Shown: piece after piece, positions 8,633-17,795 of the stretch
Numbering within the stretch: the stretch's first letter is position 1
Layout: every line of letters starts with the position of its first letter
NCBI GenBank assembly: GCA_018066125.1
Contig: JAGHSA010000004.1
Location: forward strand, 102,927 to 166,926
From: Candidatus Cryptobacteroides onthequi
GTDB taxonomy: Bacteria; Bacteroidota; Bacteroidia; Bacteroidales; UBA932
Length of the DNA: 64,000 nucleotides
Direction: 5' to 3'
The notes under the pieces: model-generated
Told to the model about the DNA's origin: nothing
The model's database searches: none
Seen by the model: only the letters and a program-made list of their open reading frames with translations
Made by a program: the position numbers and the translations under genes

Positions 8633-11593
8633 CTATCTTCCCGGAGGAGGACCCATAGGGCCACGGCCACCAGGACCTCCCATTCCACCCGGGCCGCGCA
8701 TCTTGCTCCTGTCGAAAGTACCGAAGCGGTATGTCAGAGAGAGAATCACATATCTTCCGAGAGTGTTGTTTCTGGTCTCCATATGGTAGTTGGATGCGTC
8801 TGTCACCGTAAGGTTCTTGGCCTGATCGAAGATATCGTATCCCTTGAGGGTGAGAGTGAACTTTTTCTTGAAAAGAAGCTTGCTGATCTCCGCATTGAGG
8901 ACATGCTCATCCGGCTGCTGGGTAGAATAACCGCGATACCAGTTATACTCGTAGTCTGACTTGAAGGTGATACCAGGCTGGTCCCAGGTCCAGTTGATGG
9001 AAGCGGACACCTGATTGTTCCATGTGGTCGACTCCGCCTCAGGCCTGATGGAATACCACGACCTGGAGTACCTCGTCCTTCCCGACGCCCTCAGCTCAAG
9101 ATTGTCAGACCTGTAGGTGAGTCTGAGTCTCTCCACCAGGTTGAGGGTCTGGATGTTGCTGACATCAAAATTCTTATCTTTGCTTATATCCGCATGATCA
9201 GCGAGGAATGATTCATAGTCCATATCTCCATCCTTGTAGTATCTGGACATGTCAAGATTCTTGCCCACGAACGATGAGGAATTGGAATATGACGCCCTGG
9301 TCATGTCTGTGATAGTGAAGTTCGATTTCGCAACAGGAAGGTTTATGAACATGTTTCCTGAGATATTTCCTGAAGAAGGGCCATTGAACGGCATCGAATA
9401 CTGCGCTCCATTGTCGCCATACCAGAGGGCATTCACTATAGGAGACTGCACAAAATTGCCTTCAAGATGCGCATTGACAGAAGAGAACGTCTTCTTGTTG
9501 CTGAACCTGAAATCACTTCTGAGACCATGTGAGAAATATGGTTTCAGCATCGGATTACCAAATGAGATATCAAGAGGGTCCGTATTGTCCGGAACAGGCA
9601 TGAGCTGCTTGGTCGAAGGCTGGCTGGAACGTCCGAAGTAGAATGCCCTGATATTCGAATTATCGTTCATATCATAGAAAAGCATCGCCTGAGGAGCCCA
9701 GTTGATCACCTTGCTGTCATACTGCTTGAGCTGTCCGTTCTTGTAGGTCTCATTATGTGTGTTTGTCGGCTTGGCCGCAAATCCCACCTGAGCTCTCAAC
9801 CCCGTCTTCTGGTACAGGATATTGGCACCTACCGACTGGTTCACATACCTGTTGAGAATGCTGTTTGAGTAGATGTCATTCAGCACCTCGCCGGATGTCA
9901 CATACTGCGGCATGCCATCGGCAAATCCGGGATTGGAACCGCTGTCATAAGTATCCTTGCCTGATTTCGAATTGTTCCAGCTGTACTCATAGTTGGCCTC
10001 CACATAGAAATCACTTCCCACAGGCTCCGTATATGTGACTCTGCCCATGAGAGATGAGTTCTTCGCATTCTGTTCAAATCTCTGGTTGATCAGCGAATCG
10101 AGTGCCTCTCCAGCTTCATAAGTAGTAGTCCTGGACTGGTTGAATCCATGGAGGTCGTTGTTTGAGAAACTGTAGCGGGACATCACGGTAAGAGTGCGTC
10201 CAGGGATTCCGAGTCTCTGACGGAGGAGTGCGAAACCCGATGTCGACCAGTTTCTGTTGTCACCGATATTGCGGTTGAAACCATCATTAGTCTTCACTGC
10301 ACCCTGGCCATAGTCAGAGTAGGTGTTGAAATCCGATGACTCCGAGAAATTGCCTGTACCGAAATTGAGCGACGGCTGGAAAAGGATAGATGTATTCTCC
10401 GAGAACTTGTGATCGAGTCTCATGCCCACACGATGCCCATAGGTATTGGTAAGAGACACGCCGTCATTGTTGTAGATGAGTTCATGGTCGGAAAGATGGG
10501 TGGTCTTCGAACTGTTCTCCAGAACATTCTTTTCGGTGCCATTATAGAGATAATTGCCGCTGAGATCCATGTTTCCGTCGAAGAGGGTCCATGCACCGTT
10601 GACTCCGCCCATGTAAGAGGTGGTGATACCGTTACCCTGGCCCCAGCCACCCTGGCGTCCACCCATACCGCCACCGCCGCCACGCATGCCGCCCATCATC
10701 GCGCCGGACATGTCATTGAAGCCACGGTTATTGGTATTGTTGGCATTGAGAACGAGGGAAAGCTGTGTATCTTCGGTGAACTTACCCACGAATGCGGCGC
10801 CCTGATAGCGTGTATCATCATACTGGGTAGCCTTTGACGGAACATCATGTCCGGCACCTGCCATCACATTTCCGAAGGTGCCCTTCATCATTCCCGGCTT
10901 GACACTGAGGTCGATCACCTGCTCATCCTCGCCATCCTCTATACCGGTGAATTCGGCCTGATCGGACTTTTTCTTCACGACCTTGACCTTGTTGATGATC
11001 TTGGCCGGAATGTTCTTGCTGGCAAGCTGAGGATCATCCAGGAAGAAGGTCTTGCCATCGATGGTGATCTTCTTGATAGTCTCGCCATTGACAGTGATGG
11101 AACCGTCCTCTGACACCTCGACTCCCGGAAGTTTCTTGAGGAGATCCTCAAGGACATCGTTATCCGTGGTCTTGAAGGAGCTGGCGTTGTACTCGACGGT
11201 ATCCTTCTTGATGATGATAGGATTTCCTGCAGCAGACACGCTTGCAGCGTCAAGAACCTCTTTGTCCTCTGCAATCTTGATGTCACCCATCTCGAGAGCG
11301 CCCTTCACCGCAATATCCTGAGTGTAGAGCTTGTAGCCCATGAGCTCAGCCTTGAAGACATAGGAACCGGCCCTTACGTTTTCAATCTTCACCTCACCGC
11401 GCTCATTGCTGAGCACATATTTGTAGACCTTTTCGGAATTCTTCTGTGTAAGTGACACCGTCGCAAAACCCAGCGGCTCTCCTGTGGTATTGTCAAGGAG
11501 CCTGGCGGTAACGCTTGCACCCTGGGCAAACGCCACAATTCCCATGAGAAAAAGAACCGCAGCTGAAGTCACAAATTTTGTCAGTCTGTTCAT
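8633..11593 (-). CDS. Outer-membrane beta-barrel protein with carboxypeptidase-like regulatory domain
   Basis: 986 residues from the ATG at 11593 (MNRLTKFVTSAAVLFLMG...FAQ signal peptide); the ATG at 11632 would put 13 charged residues before the signal. A CarboxypepD_reg-type beta-sandwich covers about residues 20-100, a plug-like domain about 110-205 (SFKTTDNDVLEDLLKKLPGV), then a long barrel of the OMP_b-brl_3 (PF14905) kind. Two low-complexity segments stand out: a Gly/Met/Arg-rich loop near residue 300 and a Gly/Pro/Met tail (GPGGMGGPGGRGPMGPPPGR). The substrate is unknown. No SusD partner is adjacent, so it is not a classical SusC. Confidence 0.85.
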   Translation of the reverse strand: MNRLTKFVTSAAVLFLMGIVAFAQGASVTARLLDNTTGEPLGFATVSLTQKNSEKVYKYVLSNERGEVKIENVRAGSYVFKAELMGYKLYTQDIAVKGALEMGDIKIAEDKEVLDAASVSAAGNPIIIKKDTVEYNASSFKTTDNDVLEDLLKKLPGVEVSEDGSITVNGETIKKITIDGKTFFLDDPQLASKNIPAKIINKVKVVKKKSDQAEFTGIEDGEDEQVIDLSVKPGMMKGTFGNVMAGAGHDVPSKATQYDDTRYQGAAFVGKFTEDTQLSLVLNANNTNNRGFNDMSGAMMGGMRGGGGGMGGRQGGWGQGNGITTSYMGGVNGAWTLFDGNMDLSGNYLYNGTEKNVLENSSKTTHLSDHELIYNNDGVSLTNTYGHRVGMRLDHKFSENTSILFQPSLNFGTGNFSESSDFNTYSDYGQGAVKTNDGFNRNIGDNRNWSTSGFALLRQRLGIPGRTLTVMSRYSFSNNDLHGFNQSRTTTYEAGEALDSLINQRFEQNAKNSSLMGRVTYTEPVGSDFYVEANYEYSWNNSKSGKDTYDSGSNPGFADGMPQYVTSGEVLNDIYSNSILNRYVNQSVGANILYQKTGLRAQVGFAAKPTNTHNETYKNGQLKQYDSKVINWAPQAMLFYDMNDNSNIRAFYFGRSSQPSTKQLMPVPDNTDPLDISFGNPMLKPYFSHGLRSDFRFSNKKTFSSVNAHLEGNFVQSPIVNALWYGDNGAQYSMPFNGPSSGNISGNMFINLPVAKSNFTITDMTRASYSNSSSFVGKNLDMSRYYKDGDMDYESFLADHADISKDKNFDVSNIQTLNLVERLRLTYRSDNLELRASGRTRYSRSWYSIRPEAESTTWNNQVSASINWTWDQPGITFKSDYEYNWYRGYSTQQPDEHVLNAEISKLLFKKKFTLTLKGYDIFDQAKNLTVTDASNYHMETRNNTLGRYVILSLTYRFGTFDRSKMRGPGGMGGPGGRGPMGPPPGR

Positions 11594-11659
11594 ATAATGC
11601 TTTTTACTTTTTTCTTTCCGGACATTAGACACTCCCGAGAGCGGAAAGTTTAAAAAAAA

Positions 11660-12220
11660 CTACTTTTTTACCCTGCCTGGATTGGCATCGATGAACTTTT
11701 CCCATGATGTTGCAGCCTTTGTGCTGGTCAAAGGGCTGGTAAGCTGGTAGTAGTGGCACATGGCTATGGCCAGGGCATCTGTAGCATCCAGATACTTCTC
11801 ATCTATGTCTATACCCAGGGTGCGCTGCACTATGAGCGACACCTGTTCCTTTGATGCCGCTCCATTGCCGCATATCGCCATCTTGGCCTTGCGGGGAGCG
11901 TACTCGAATACAGGGATATCCCTGGTAAGGGCTGCCATCATTGCGGCGCCCTGAGCCCTTCCGAGCTTGAGCACCACCTGGGCATTCTGGCCATAGAACG
12001 GGGATTCCAGGGCCATGTCCGAGGGACTGTGCAGGTCGCAGAGAGTACCGACCTTCTCAAAGATACGTCGGAGCTTCGTATACGCATCCGGTTCCCTGCG
12101 AAGATCCAGGACACCCATATCCACGAAATTGGCGCGACCGCGCACATCAATATGAATGACCCCGAAACCAAGGATGTTGGTTCCGGGATCGATTCCCAAT
12201 ATAGTCCTGCCTTTAGTCAA
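11660..12220 (-). CDS. ruvC: Crossover junction endodeoxyribonuclease RuvC
   Basis: 186 residues. The four acidic catalytic positions are seen in ILGIDPGTNILGFGVI, LESPFYGQN and DATDALAIAMCHYY. RuvC resolves Holliday junctions in recombination, working with RuvAB (not in this window). Its start overlaps the serS stop by 8 nt, so the two are translationally coupled. Confidence 0.95.
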   Translation of the reverse strand: MTKGRTILGIDPGTNILGFGVIHIDVRGRANFVDMGVLDLRREPDAYTKLRRIFEKVGTLCDLHSPSDMALESPFYGQNAQVVLKLGRAQGAAMMAALTRDIPVFEYAPRKAKMAICGNGAASKEQVSLIVQRTLGIDIDEKYLDATDALAIAMCHYYQLTSPLTSTKAATSWEKFIDANPGRVKK

Positions 12221-13484
12221 TCTTGTCGAATCCGGTGTATGGACGGAGAATCTCAGGTATCACGATGCCGTCCGGGGTCTGGTTGTCCTCGAGGAGGGCT
12301 GCCACGACGCGCGGGAGTGCAAGTGAGCTTCCGTTGAGGGTATGACAGAGCTGAGGCTTGCCGTCGGCATCCCTGTAACGGAGGTGAAGACGATTTGCCT
12401 GATAAGTCTCGAAGTTTGATACGGACGAGATCTCGAGCCATCTTCCCTGAGCTGCAGACCAGAGTTCGAAGTCATATGTAATGGCTGATGTGAAGCTCAT
12501 GTCACCGCCGCAAAGACGGAGAATACGGTACTTGAGCCCGAGTTTGTTGACGATGCTCTCCACATGAGCTACCATCTCGTCAAGTGCAGCATAGCTGTTC
12601 TCCGGCTTCTCCACACGCACGATCTCGACCTTGTCGAACTGATGGAGTCGGTTGAGTCCGCGGACATCCTTGCCATATGAACCTGCCTCGCGGCGGAAGC
12701 AAGGGGTATATGCTGTCATCTTCTGAGGGACCTCATCATTCTGGAGGATCACGTCACGGAAGATGTTTGTCACAGGGACCTCGGCTGTAGGCACCATGTA
12801 GAAATCATCGAGGGTTGCATGGTACATCTGGCCTTCCTTGTCAGGGAGCTGTCCGGTACCGAAACCCGAAGCCTGGTTGACCATCACCGGAGGCTCTACC
12901 TCCTTGTATCCTGCGGCCGTGTTGGTGTCGAGGAAGAAGTTGATCAGTGCGCGCTGGAGCTTCGCTCCCTTGCCCTTGTAAACTGGGAATCCGGCACCTG
13001 TGATCTTCACGCCAAGGTCGAAATCGATGATGTCATACTTCTTGCAGAGATCCCAGTGAGGAAGTGCATCTGCAGGAAGCTCGACCTCAGGACCGCCCAT
13101 CTTTACCACAAGATTGTCCTCGGCGCCCTTGCCTTCCGGCACGATATCGCATGGGATGTTCGGAAGGAGGACTATCTTGGCTTCAAGTTCTGCGGTAGTC
13201 GCATCCTGCCTTGCAAGCAGTTCTGTAGATTTTGCCTTGAGGTCGGCGACTTCTTTCTTGGCCTCTTCTGCCTCGGCCTTCTGTCCTGCCTTCATGAGTT
13301 TGCCGATCTCAGCGGCCTTCACCTTCTGAGCGGCAAGGATTGTATCGCTCTCTGTCTGGAGAGCCCTTCTCTGCGCGTCAAGGGCGAGGACGGACTCCAC
13401 GATCTCCCTTGCGTCGAAATTCTTGATTGCAAGCTTCCTGATCACGTATTCCGGATCATCACGAAGCATCTTCAATGTGAGCAT
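12213..13484 (-). CDS. serS: Seryl-tRNA synthetase
   Basis: 423 residues. The N-terminal coiled-coil arm (about 30-110, rich in Ala, Glu, Lys) grips tRNA-Ser. The class II core follows, with motif 2 FRREAGSYGKDVRGLNRLHQ and motif 3 HTLNGSSLALPRVVAALLED. It charges tRNA-Ser, and also tRNA-Sec where present, with serine. Upstream is the terminator of the rplU-rpmA operon, so serS-ruvC probably has its own promoter in the 13485-13500 region or is fed by readthrough. Confidence 0.97.
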   Translation of the reverse strand: MLTLKMLRDDPEYVIRKLAIKNFDAREIVESVLALDAQRRALQTESDTILAAQKVKAAEIGKLMKAGQKAEAEEAKKEVADLKAKSTELLARQDATTAELEAKIVLLPNIPCDIVPEGKGAEDNLVVKMGGPEVELPADALPHWDLCKKYDIIDFDLGVKITGAGFPVYKGKGAKLQRALINFFLDTNTAAGYKEVEPPVMVNQASGFGTGQLPDKEGQMYHATLDDFYMVPTAEVPVTNIFRDVILQNDEVPQKMTAYTPCFRREAGSYGKDVRGLNRLHQFDKVEIVRVEKPENSYAALDEMVAHVESIVNKLGLKYRILRLCGGDMSFTSAITYDFELWSAAQGRWLEISSVSNFETYQANRLHLRYRDADGKPQLCHTLNGSSLALPRVVAALLEDNQTPDGIVIPEILRPYTGFDKID

Positions 13485-13499
13485 TGTCTTTCAATATTA

Positions 13500-13541
13500 A
13501 AAAGAGGACTTGACACTTTTACTCGAAGTGCAAGTCCTCTG
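13500..13541 (-). terminator. Terminator of rplU-rpmA
   Basis: On the reverse strand the arms GAGGACTTGCACTT and AAGTGTCAAGTCCTC (one bulged base) form a strong hairpin followed by CTTTTT. It lies 24 nt after the rpmA stop and just before serS. Confidence 0.8.
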
Positions 13542-13564
13542 TCTTCTTTTACAAAACCTCCGAG

Positions 13565-13825
13565 TTAGTTCTCAAAAGGAATAACCGAAACGAAGGATTT
13601 GTCCTCTTTCTTGCGGGTGAACTTTACAGTACCATCTACGAGAGCGTAGAGAGTGTGGTCCTTACCCATTCCGACGTTCTTGTCTGGATTGTGTACAGTA
13701 CCTCTCTGGCGTACGATGATATTTCCAGCCTTAACGACCTCACCACCGAATTTCTTGAGTCCGAGACGCTTGCTGTGAGACTCACGACCGTTCTTTGAAC
13801 TTGACTGACCTTTCTTGTGTGCCAT
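13565..13825 (-). CDS. rpmA: 50S ribosomal protein L27
   Basis: 86 residues beginning [20 protein letters not shown], with [18 protein letters not shown]. This is standard bL27, whose N-terminal tail reaches the peptidyl-transferase centre. There is no N-terminal extension needing cleavage. It follows rplU by 13 nt, in the usual rplU-rpmA order. Confidence 0.98.
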   Translation of the reverse strand: MAHKKGQSSSKNGRESHSKRLGLKKFGGEVVKAGNIIVRQRGTVHNPDKNVGMGKDHTLYALVDGTVKFTRKKEDKSFVSVIPFEN

Positions 13826-13838
13826 AATTCTCTAAGTT

Positions 13839-14150
13839 TTAAGCGATTTCGTTAATCTGAATCTTAGTAAGCTTCTGACGGTGTCCGTTGCACTTCTGGA
13901 AACCCTTGCGGCGGATCTTCTTGAAGACGAGGACCTTGTCAGCCTTTGCATTGTCATCAATAACTGTAGCCTTGACCACAGCACCATCAACATAAGGAGC
14001 ACCGACCTTGACGCCAGCCTCAGAATCAATGAGGAGCACCTTGTCGAACTCTACAGCAGCACCTTTTTCAGCCGCGAGGCGGTTGACGAAGATTTCATTG
14101 CCAGCTTCAACCTTGAACTGCTGGCCTGCAATTTCTACGATTGCGTACAT
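13839..14150 (-). CDS. rplU: 50S ribosomal protein L21
   Basis: 103 residues from MYAIVEIAGQQFKVEAG at 14150. The upstream in-frame start at 14192 adds 14 residues unlike the family and is rejected. Motifs VDGAVVKATVIDD and KKIRRKGFQKCNGHRQ are typical of bL21, which binds 23S rRNA domain I. It heads the rplU-rpmA operon. Confidence 0.97.
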   Translation of the reverse strand: MYAIVEIAGQQFKVEAGNEIFVNRLAAEKGAAVEFDKVLLIDSEAGVKVGAPYVDGAVVKATVIDDNAKADKVLVFKKIRRKGFQKCNGHRQKLTKIQINEIA

Positions 14151-14255
14151 AATAATAAAACTTGTTAAAGTTTCAGCCGTAAGCGTCTGCACTTAAGCAG
14201 CTCTTTATCAATGGCTTAACGACTATCTAATCATTAAAGGACTGCAAATATAGCA

Positions 14256-14292
14256 TTTTTTGCCCTATCAGCCAAATATTTTGCTACTTTTG
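14256..14292 (+). promoter_or_regulatory. Promoter of the ATPase gene
   Basis: TTTTTTG (14256-14262) and TACTTTTG (14285-14292), 22 bases apart, match the Bacteroidota -33/-7 pattern with a slightly long spacer. The ATG follows 28 nt after the -7 box. Confidence 0.6.
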
Positions 14293-14320
14293 CATTTGAA
14301 ACATTATTGTTACTCAAGCC

Positions 14321-15484
14321 ATGGACTACCCTTTTGCATACAGCAAGCCGGCCACAGGAAAGGCCTTTTACGGAAGGAAACAGGATGCGAAGCGAATATG
14401 CGAAGCACTATCCGGCGGAGAAAGCATCGCGATCTACGGCGCACCAAAGACTGGAAAGACGTCCCTTATCCTGGAATCGCTCAGCCAGCTGAAACTGTCC
14501 AAGGCTCAGTTCAAGGTGGCTGAAACCGACCTCCTGGACGTGCGCGAGAGCAAGGTGTTCCTATCCCGTCTCTGCGAGAATGTGATCAGGACATTTGCCG
14601 CCACCACCGAGGAGTATGAAGACATCATCGCCTCCTGCTTCACCGGCACGCATGTACGCTTCGACCCCGAAGCCTGCTCATCCACAGGCAGGATCATCAC
14701 CCTGGACGGAGAACCGGACAAGGGCGATATGGCCGCCATGCTCACATGCCCCTACACCATCGCGGAAGAAAGGGGCGTCAGGCTGTACATCATCCTGAAG
14801 GAGTTCCAGAATCTGAGATTCATCACTGACTGGGAGACCCTTTTCAAGACTATGGAAGCCATCATGAAACGCCAGAGGGAAACAGGTTCGCAGCCGCTGT
14901 GCTCGTGGATATTCACAGGCTCACAGCTGAATGCAATGAAGGACATTTTTGAGCACACCAAATACTTCTTCCGGCTTGTCAAGGTGATGAACCCATCCCC
15001 TTTCGAGGCAAAAGACATCACCGAACGCATCCTCAGGGGATTTCTCTCAAGCGGCAAGGTGGTGGAAAGAGCCCAGATAGACAGGGTATGCCGTACCTTA
15101 GGCAACAACCTCTGGTACATCAACCACTTCATGTCCATCTGCGACCACCTGTCAAAGGGATACATCACCGAGCCTGTGCTTCAGGAGGCCATGGACACCA
15201 TGATATCTCTCAGCCTCCCCCGCTTCTGCTCCATCGTCAACGACCTGACCGATTATCAGATCAACCTTCTCCGCGCGGTTGCCGAAGGACAGTCGAGGTT
15301 CAGCAGTGCAGACATGATACGCAGGTACGGGCTCAGCTCGTCCGCAAATGTAAAGAGGATCAAGGACGCATTGAGCAAGAAAGAGATAGTGACCTTCAGC
15401 GACACCGACGAGGCTTCCATCATAGACCCGCTGTTCGAGTTCTGGGTCAAGAAATATTTTTTCAGGCAGGAGATTGACTTTTAA
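14321..15484 (+). CDS. AAA/STAND-type ATP-binding protein with winged-helix end
   Basis: 387 residues. The Walker A loop GAPKTGKTS is at 40-48. The Walker B strand reads LYIILKEFQNL, where the family normally has IDEFQ: the Asp is replaced by Lys while the Glu is kept. A helical lid follows, then a C-terminal winged helix (about 310-385, SSADMIRRYGLSSSANVKRI). It resembles archaeal-type ATPase_2 proteins common in Bacteroidales, whose role is not established. It is a single gene with its own promoter between rplU and rpsU. The altered Walker B raises the question of whether it still hydrolyses ATP. Confidence 0.75.
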   Translation: MDYPFAYSKPATGKAFYGRKQDAKRICEALSGGESIAIYGAPKTGKTSLILESLSQLKLSKAQFKVAETDLLDVRESKVFLSRLCENVIRTFAATTEEYEDIIASCFTGTHVRFDPEACSSTGRIITLDGEPDKGDMAAMLTCPYTIAEERGVRLYIILKEFQNLRFITDWETLFKTMEAIMKRQRETGSQPLCSWIFTGSQLNAMKDIFEHTKYFFRLVKVMNPSPFEAKDITERILRGFLSSGKVVERAQIDRVCRTLGNNLWYINHFMSICDHLSKGYITEPVLQEAMDTMISLSLPRFCSIVNDLTDYQINLLRAVAEGQSRFSSADMIRRYGLSSSANVKRIKDALSKKEIVTFSDTDEASIIDPLFEFWVKKYFFRQEIDF

Positions 15485-15495
15485 GATAAAGTTGT

Positions 15496-15503
15496 TACCT
15501 TTG
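15496..15503 (+). promoter_or_regulatory. -7 element of rpsU
   Basis: TACCTTTG begins 11 nt after the ATPase stop and 40 nt before the rpsU ATG, a good match to the -7 consensus. The -33 half is not clear. Confidence 0.55.
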
Positions 15504-15535
15504 CAGCCGCTAAAGAAAAAGGGGGTGATAAAGAA

Positions 15536-15730
15536 ATGATCATTGTACCAATCAAAGAAGGAGAGAACATCGAGCGCGCGCTCAAGAAATTCAAGAGAAA
15601 ATTCGAGAAGACCGGCACAGTCCGTGAGCTCCGTGCACGCAAGAACTTCGAGAAGCCTTCAGCAAAGAAGAGAGTGGCTATGCAGAAAGCCATCTACGTA
15701 CAGCACCTCCATCTCGAGGACGAGCAGTAA
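15536..15730 (+). CDS. rpsU: 30S ribosomal protein S21
   Basis: 64 residues, MIIVPIKEGENIERALKKFK with FEKTGTVRELRARKNFEKPS. This is standard Bacteroidota bS21, which sits near the anti-Shine-Dalgarno end of 16S rRNA; in this phylum it helps hide that end, fitting the scarcity of SD sites here. It is monocistronic, with a strong terminator 15 nt downstream. Confidence 0.97.
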   Translation: MIIVPIKEGENIERALKKFKRKFEKTGTVRELRARKNFEKPSAKKRVAMQKAIYVQHLHLEDEQ

Positions 15731-15744
15731 TTGCTGAACAAGAT

Positions 15745-15785
15745 AAAAAAGGAAATCCGACCCTGAGGGCCGGATTTCCTTTTTT
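15745..15785. terminator. Bidirectional terminator between rpsU and the nucleotidyltransferase
   Basis: A hairpin with arms AAGGAAATCCG and CGGATTTCCTT around ACCCTGAGGGC is flanked by A-runs and T-runs. It can terminate rpsU on the plus strand and the kinase-nucleotidyltransferase operon on the minus strand. Confidence 0.85.
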
Positions 15786-15789
15786 GATG

Positions 15790-16527
15790 CTATCTTGTGA
15801 TTCCCTTGTATTCCTCACACACTTTTCTGTAGCTCTCGAGATTGCCGATATCATACCTGCTGCCCGGCATTTCCATGGCATAGACCGGCACCTTGGCACT
15901 CAGCCAAGCGATATAGCTGCCCGGAGCATCCGTGCCGCAGCCGGATGCGATGCCTTCCCTGACTGATGCCACTGCCTCTCTGGTATAATAATAGAATGGA
16001 GGACAGCACCAGTGCGACTTAGGCTCCGCAGGCTTCTCTTCCATGGAGATGATCCTGTCATCATCCGCCACCTCCACGATTCCCGACTTGTGCAGCCTCG
16101 GCTCATCCGCCTCATAATAACGCATGATGCAGCTGGAAGACCTGTCGGCAGCATATCTCACGAACTGCTGGAGGCTGAAGTCGAGCACATTGTCTCCGGC
16201 TATCACAAGCATGTCGTCGTCCAGTCCCAGACTGTCGATGGCATACTGTATGTCACAGACAGCACCCAGACGCGTCTCATTGGTCGAGGTGCCGTCATCA
16301 ACCACATCGATGCGGACAGACTTTCCAGCCGCCCATTCATTGAAATGAGGTGCGAACTTGTGATTGGTCACCACTATGTAGCCATCCACGAGACCGGCAC
16401 CGTCGATGTCATCGATGAGCCAGTCCAGAATGGTCTTGTCCCCAACCTTGAGAAGAGGCTTGGGGAAATTTTCAGTCAAAGGATAAAGGCGGGTGGCATA
16501 GCCAGCCGCAAGAATAAGACATTTCAT
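15790..16527 (-). CDS. Sugar-phosphate nucleotidyltransferase
   Basis: 245 residues. The N-terminal signature LILAAGYATRLYPLTENFPK is that of NDP-sugar pyrophosphorylases, with Tyr-Ala in place of the usual Gly-Gly/Gly-Thr pair. VIAGDNVLDF holds the metal-binding Asp, and ISMEEKPAEPKS is the sugar-binding region. It would join a sugar-1-phosphate to an NTP. It lies 5 nt after the sugar kinase, so the pair could activate a free sugar in two steps, phosphorylation then nucleotidylation. The sugar and nucleotide are not known. Confidence 0.85.
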   Translation of the reverse strand: MKCLILAAGYATRLYPLTENFPKPLLKVGDKTILDWLIDDIDGAGLVDGYIVVTNHKFAPHFNEWAAGKSVRIDVVDDGTSTNETRLGAVCDIQYAIDSLGLDDDMLVIAGDNVLDFSLQQFVRYAADRSSSCIMRYYEADEPRLHKSGIVEVADDDRIISMEEKPAEPKSHWCCPPFYYYTREAVASVREGIASGCGTDAPGSYIAWLSAKVPVYAMEMPGSRYDIGNLESYRKVCEEYKGITR

Positions 16528-16532
16528 GATCG

Positions 16533-17705
16533 TCAGATGATTACGCCATCCGCAGAATGGCAGATATGGAACGAATACTTACCCCTGAGGGCAGGGAACT
16601 GCGAAAGATATTCCGATTCGACACTCTCAGCGATAGAGTCCCTGTATGAAGGATCGATCAGCGCCATGCAGCAGCCCTTGAATCCCGCGCCGCTGAAACG
16701 GCCTCCGTACACGCCGTCAGTGCGGGTCAGGATATCGTATATGCCCTTGAGCTCTGGAGACCCCGTCTCGTAGCTGTATATGGAAGAGTGGCCGCTCTCG
16801 AAGATCAGACGCCCGTACTCCTCGACATCTCCCCTGCGCCATGCTTCGGCACCGGCCTCGACGCGTGCACACTCACTGAAGAAATGGTCCGCCCTGCGCC
16901 TCCAGTTTTCCGGGAGGGAGTCCCTGTACCTGTCGTACACATCCACCGGAACGTCTCTCAGACTTGTCTCCGCAAACTTGCCGTACTCCATGCCGGCGAA
17001 AGCCTTCAGCGCATAGGCCGCACTCCTGCACTCATCCACCCTCATGTTGAAACCGGAACCTGCAAGATTGCGCTCGACTCCACTGAAGAAAATGGCTATC
17101 TCGTAAGGCTTGGCCGACGATGGCATCTCTATCAGCTCGAAGCTGTCATCTCTGGTATCAAGGTACAGAAGCCGGTCCTTGCGGGAATACACCTCACAGC
17201 TCTGATCAAGCTTTCCGCATGAGACACCCACATATTCATTCTCGGCAGCCTTGGCTATGCCGATGATCTCCGACGGGTCGAGATGGATGCCGTTGACGTC
17301 GCACAGGGCACGCAGGAACGATATGCATACCGCCGCACTCGACGACAGTCCTCCGATAGGAAGCGACCCCTCGATGACGCCGCACAGTCCAACCGACAGA
17401 GGATAGCGGTTGGAGAGCTGGATGGTCACGCCGCGGAGGTAGTCCGCCCAGTCATTCTGGCGGGTATCGAACACAGAGCGGACATGCCACTGCGCACGCT
17501 TCTCGAACTGAAGCGAGCACAGCTCGATGACGCCGTTCTGTTTGGGATGGTAGGCCACATGTATGCCCTTGTCTATGGCAAGACCTGTGATCTTGCCGAG
17601 ATTGTGGTCCACATGGGCGCCTATGGGGCATATGCGGTACGGGCAGAACGCCACCGATGCCGGCTCCTTATGATATATCTCGTAAAACTTGTCTTCGCAC
17701 TTCAT
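16533..17705 (-). CDS. GHMP sugar kinase, galactokinase/galacturonokinase-like
   Basis: 390 residues of the galactokinase branch. Motif 1 is PYRICPIGAHVDHNLG, where true galactokinases have GRVNLIGEHTDYN; PYRICPxGAHxDH is the form I recall from plant galacturonokinase. Motif 2 is SLPIGGLSSSAAV (ATP loop) and motif 3 RFSGAGFKGCCMALID. It phosphorylates C1 of a free sugar in the cytoplasm. First gene of a two-gene operon with the nucleotidyltransferase, preceded by TATCTTTG on the reverse strand. Galactose cannot be excluded as substrate, nor galacturonate or arabinose. Confidence 0.8.
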   Translation of the reverse strand: MKCEDKFYEIYHKEPASVAFCPYRICPIGAHVDHNLGKITGLAIDKGIHVAYHPKQNGVIELCSLQFEKRAQWHVRSVFDTRQNDWADYLRGVTIQLSNRYPLSVGLCGVIEGSLPIGGLSSSAAVCISFLRALCDVNGIHLDPSEIIGIAKAAENEYVGVSCGKLDQSCEVYSRKDRLLYLDTRDDSFELIEMPSSAKPYEIAIFFSGVERNLAGSGFNMRVDECRSAAYALKAFAGMEYGKFAETSLRDVPVDVYDRYRDSLPENWRRRADHFFSECARVEAGAEAWRRGDVEEYGRLIFESGHSSIYSYETGSPELKGIYDILTRTDGVYGGRFSGAGFKGCCMALIDPSYRDSIAESVESEYLSQFPALRGKYSFHICHSADGVII

Positions 17706-17734
17706 CTCATGTCCATGTTGAGAGGTAGGGTTTG

Positions 17735-17742
17735 CAAAGATA
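17735..17742 (-). promoter_or_regulatory. -7 element of the sugar kinase operon
   Basis: TATCTTTG on the reverse strand lies 29 nt before the kinase ATG, in the divergent space shared with the YfhO gene. Confidence 0.55.
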
Positions 17743-17795
17743 ACTATTATTTCGTCACCAAAATTTCTTAACTTAGCAGAATTAAAACTACTTAC

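Noticed and set aside
8633-11593. SusC-type TonB-dependent glycan importer
   Set aside because: No SusD gene is adjacent, and the barrel fits the PF14905-like group with Gly/Pro-rich tail.
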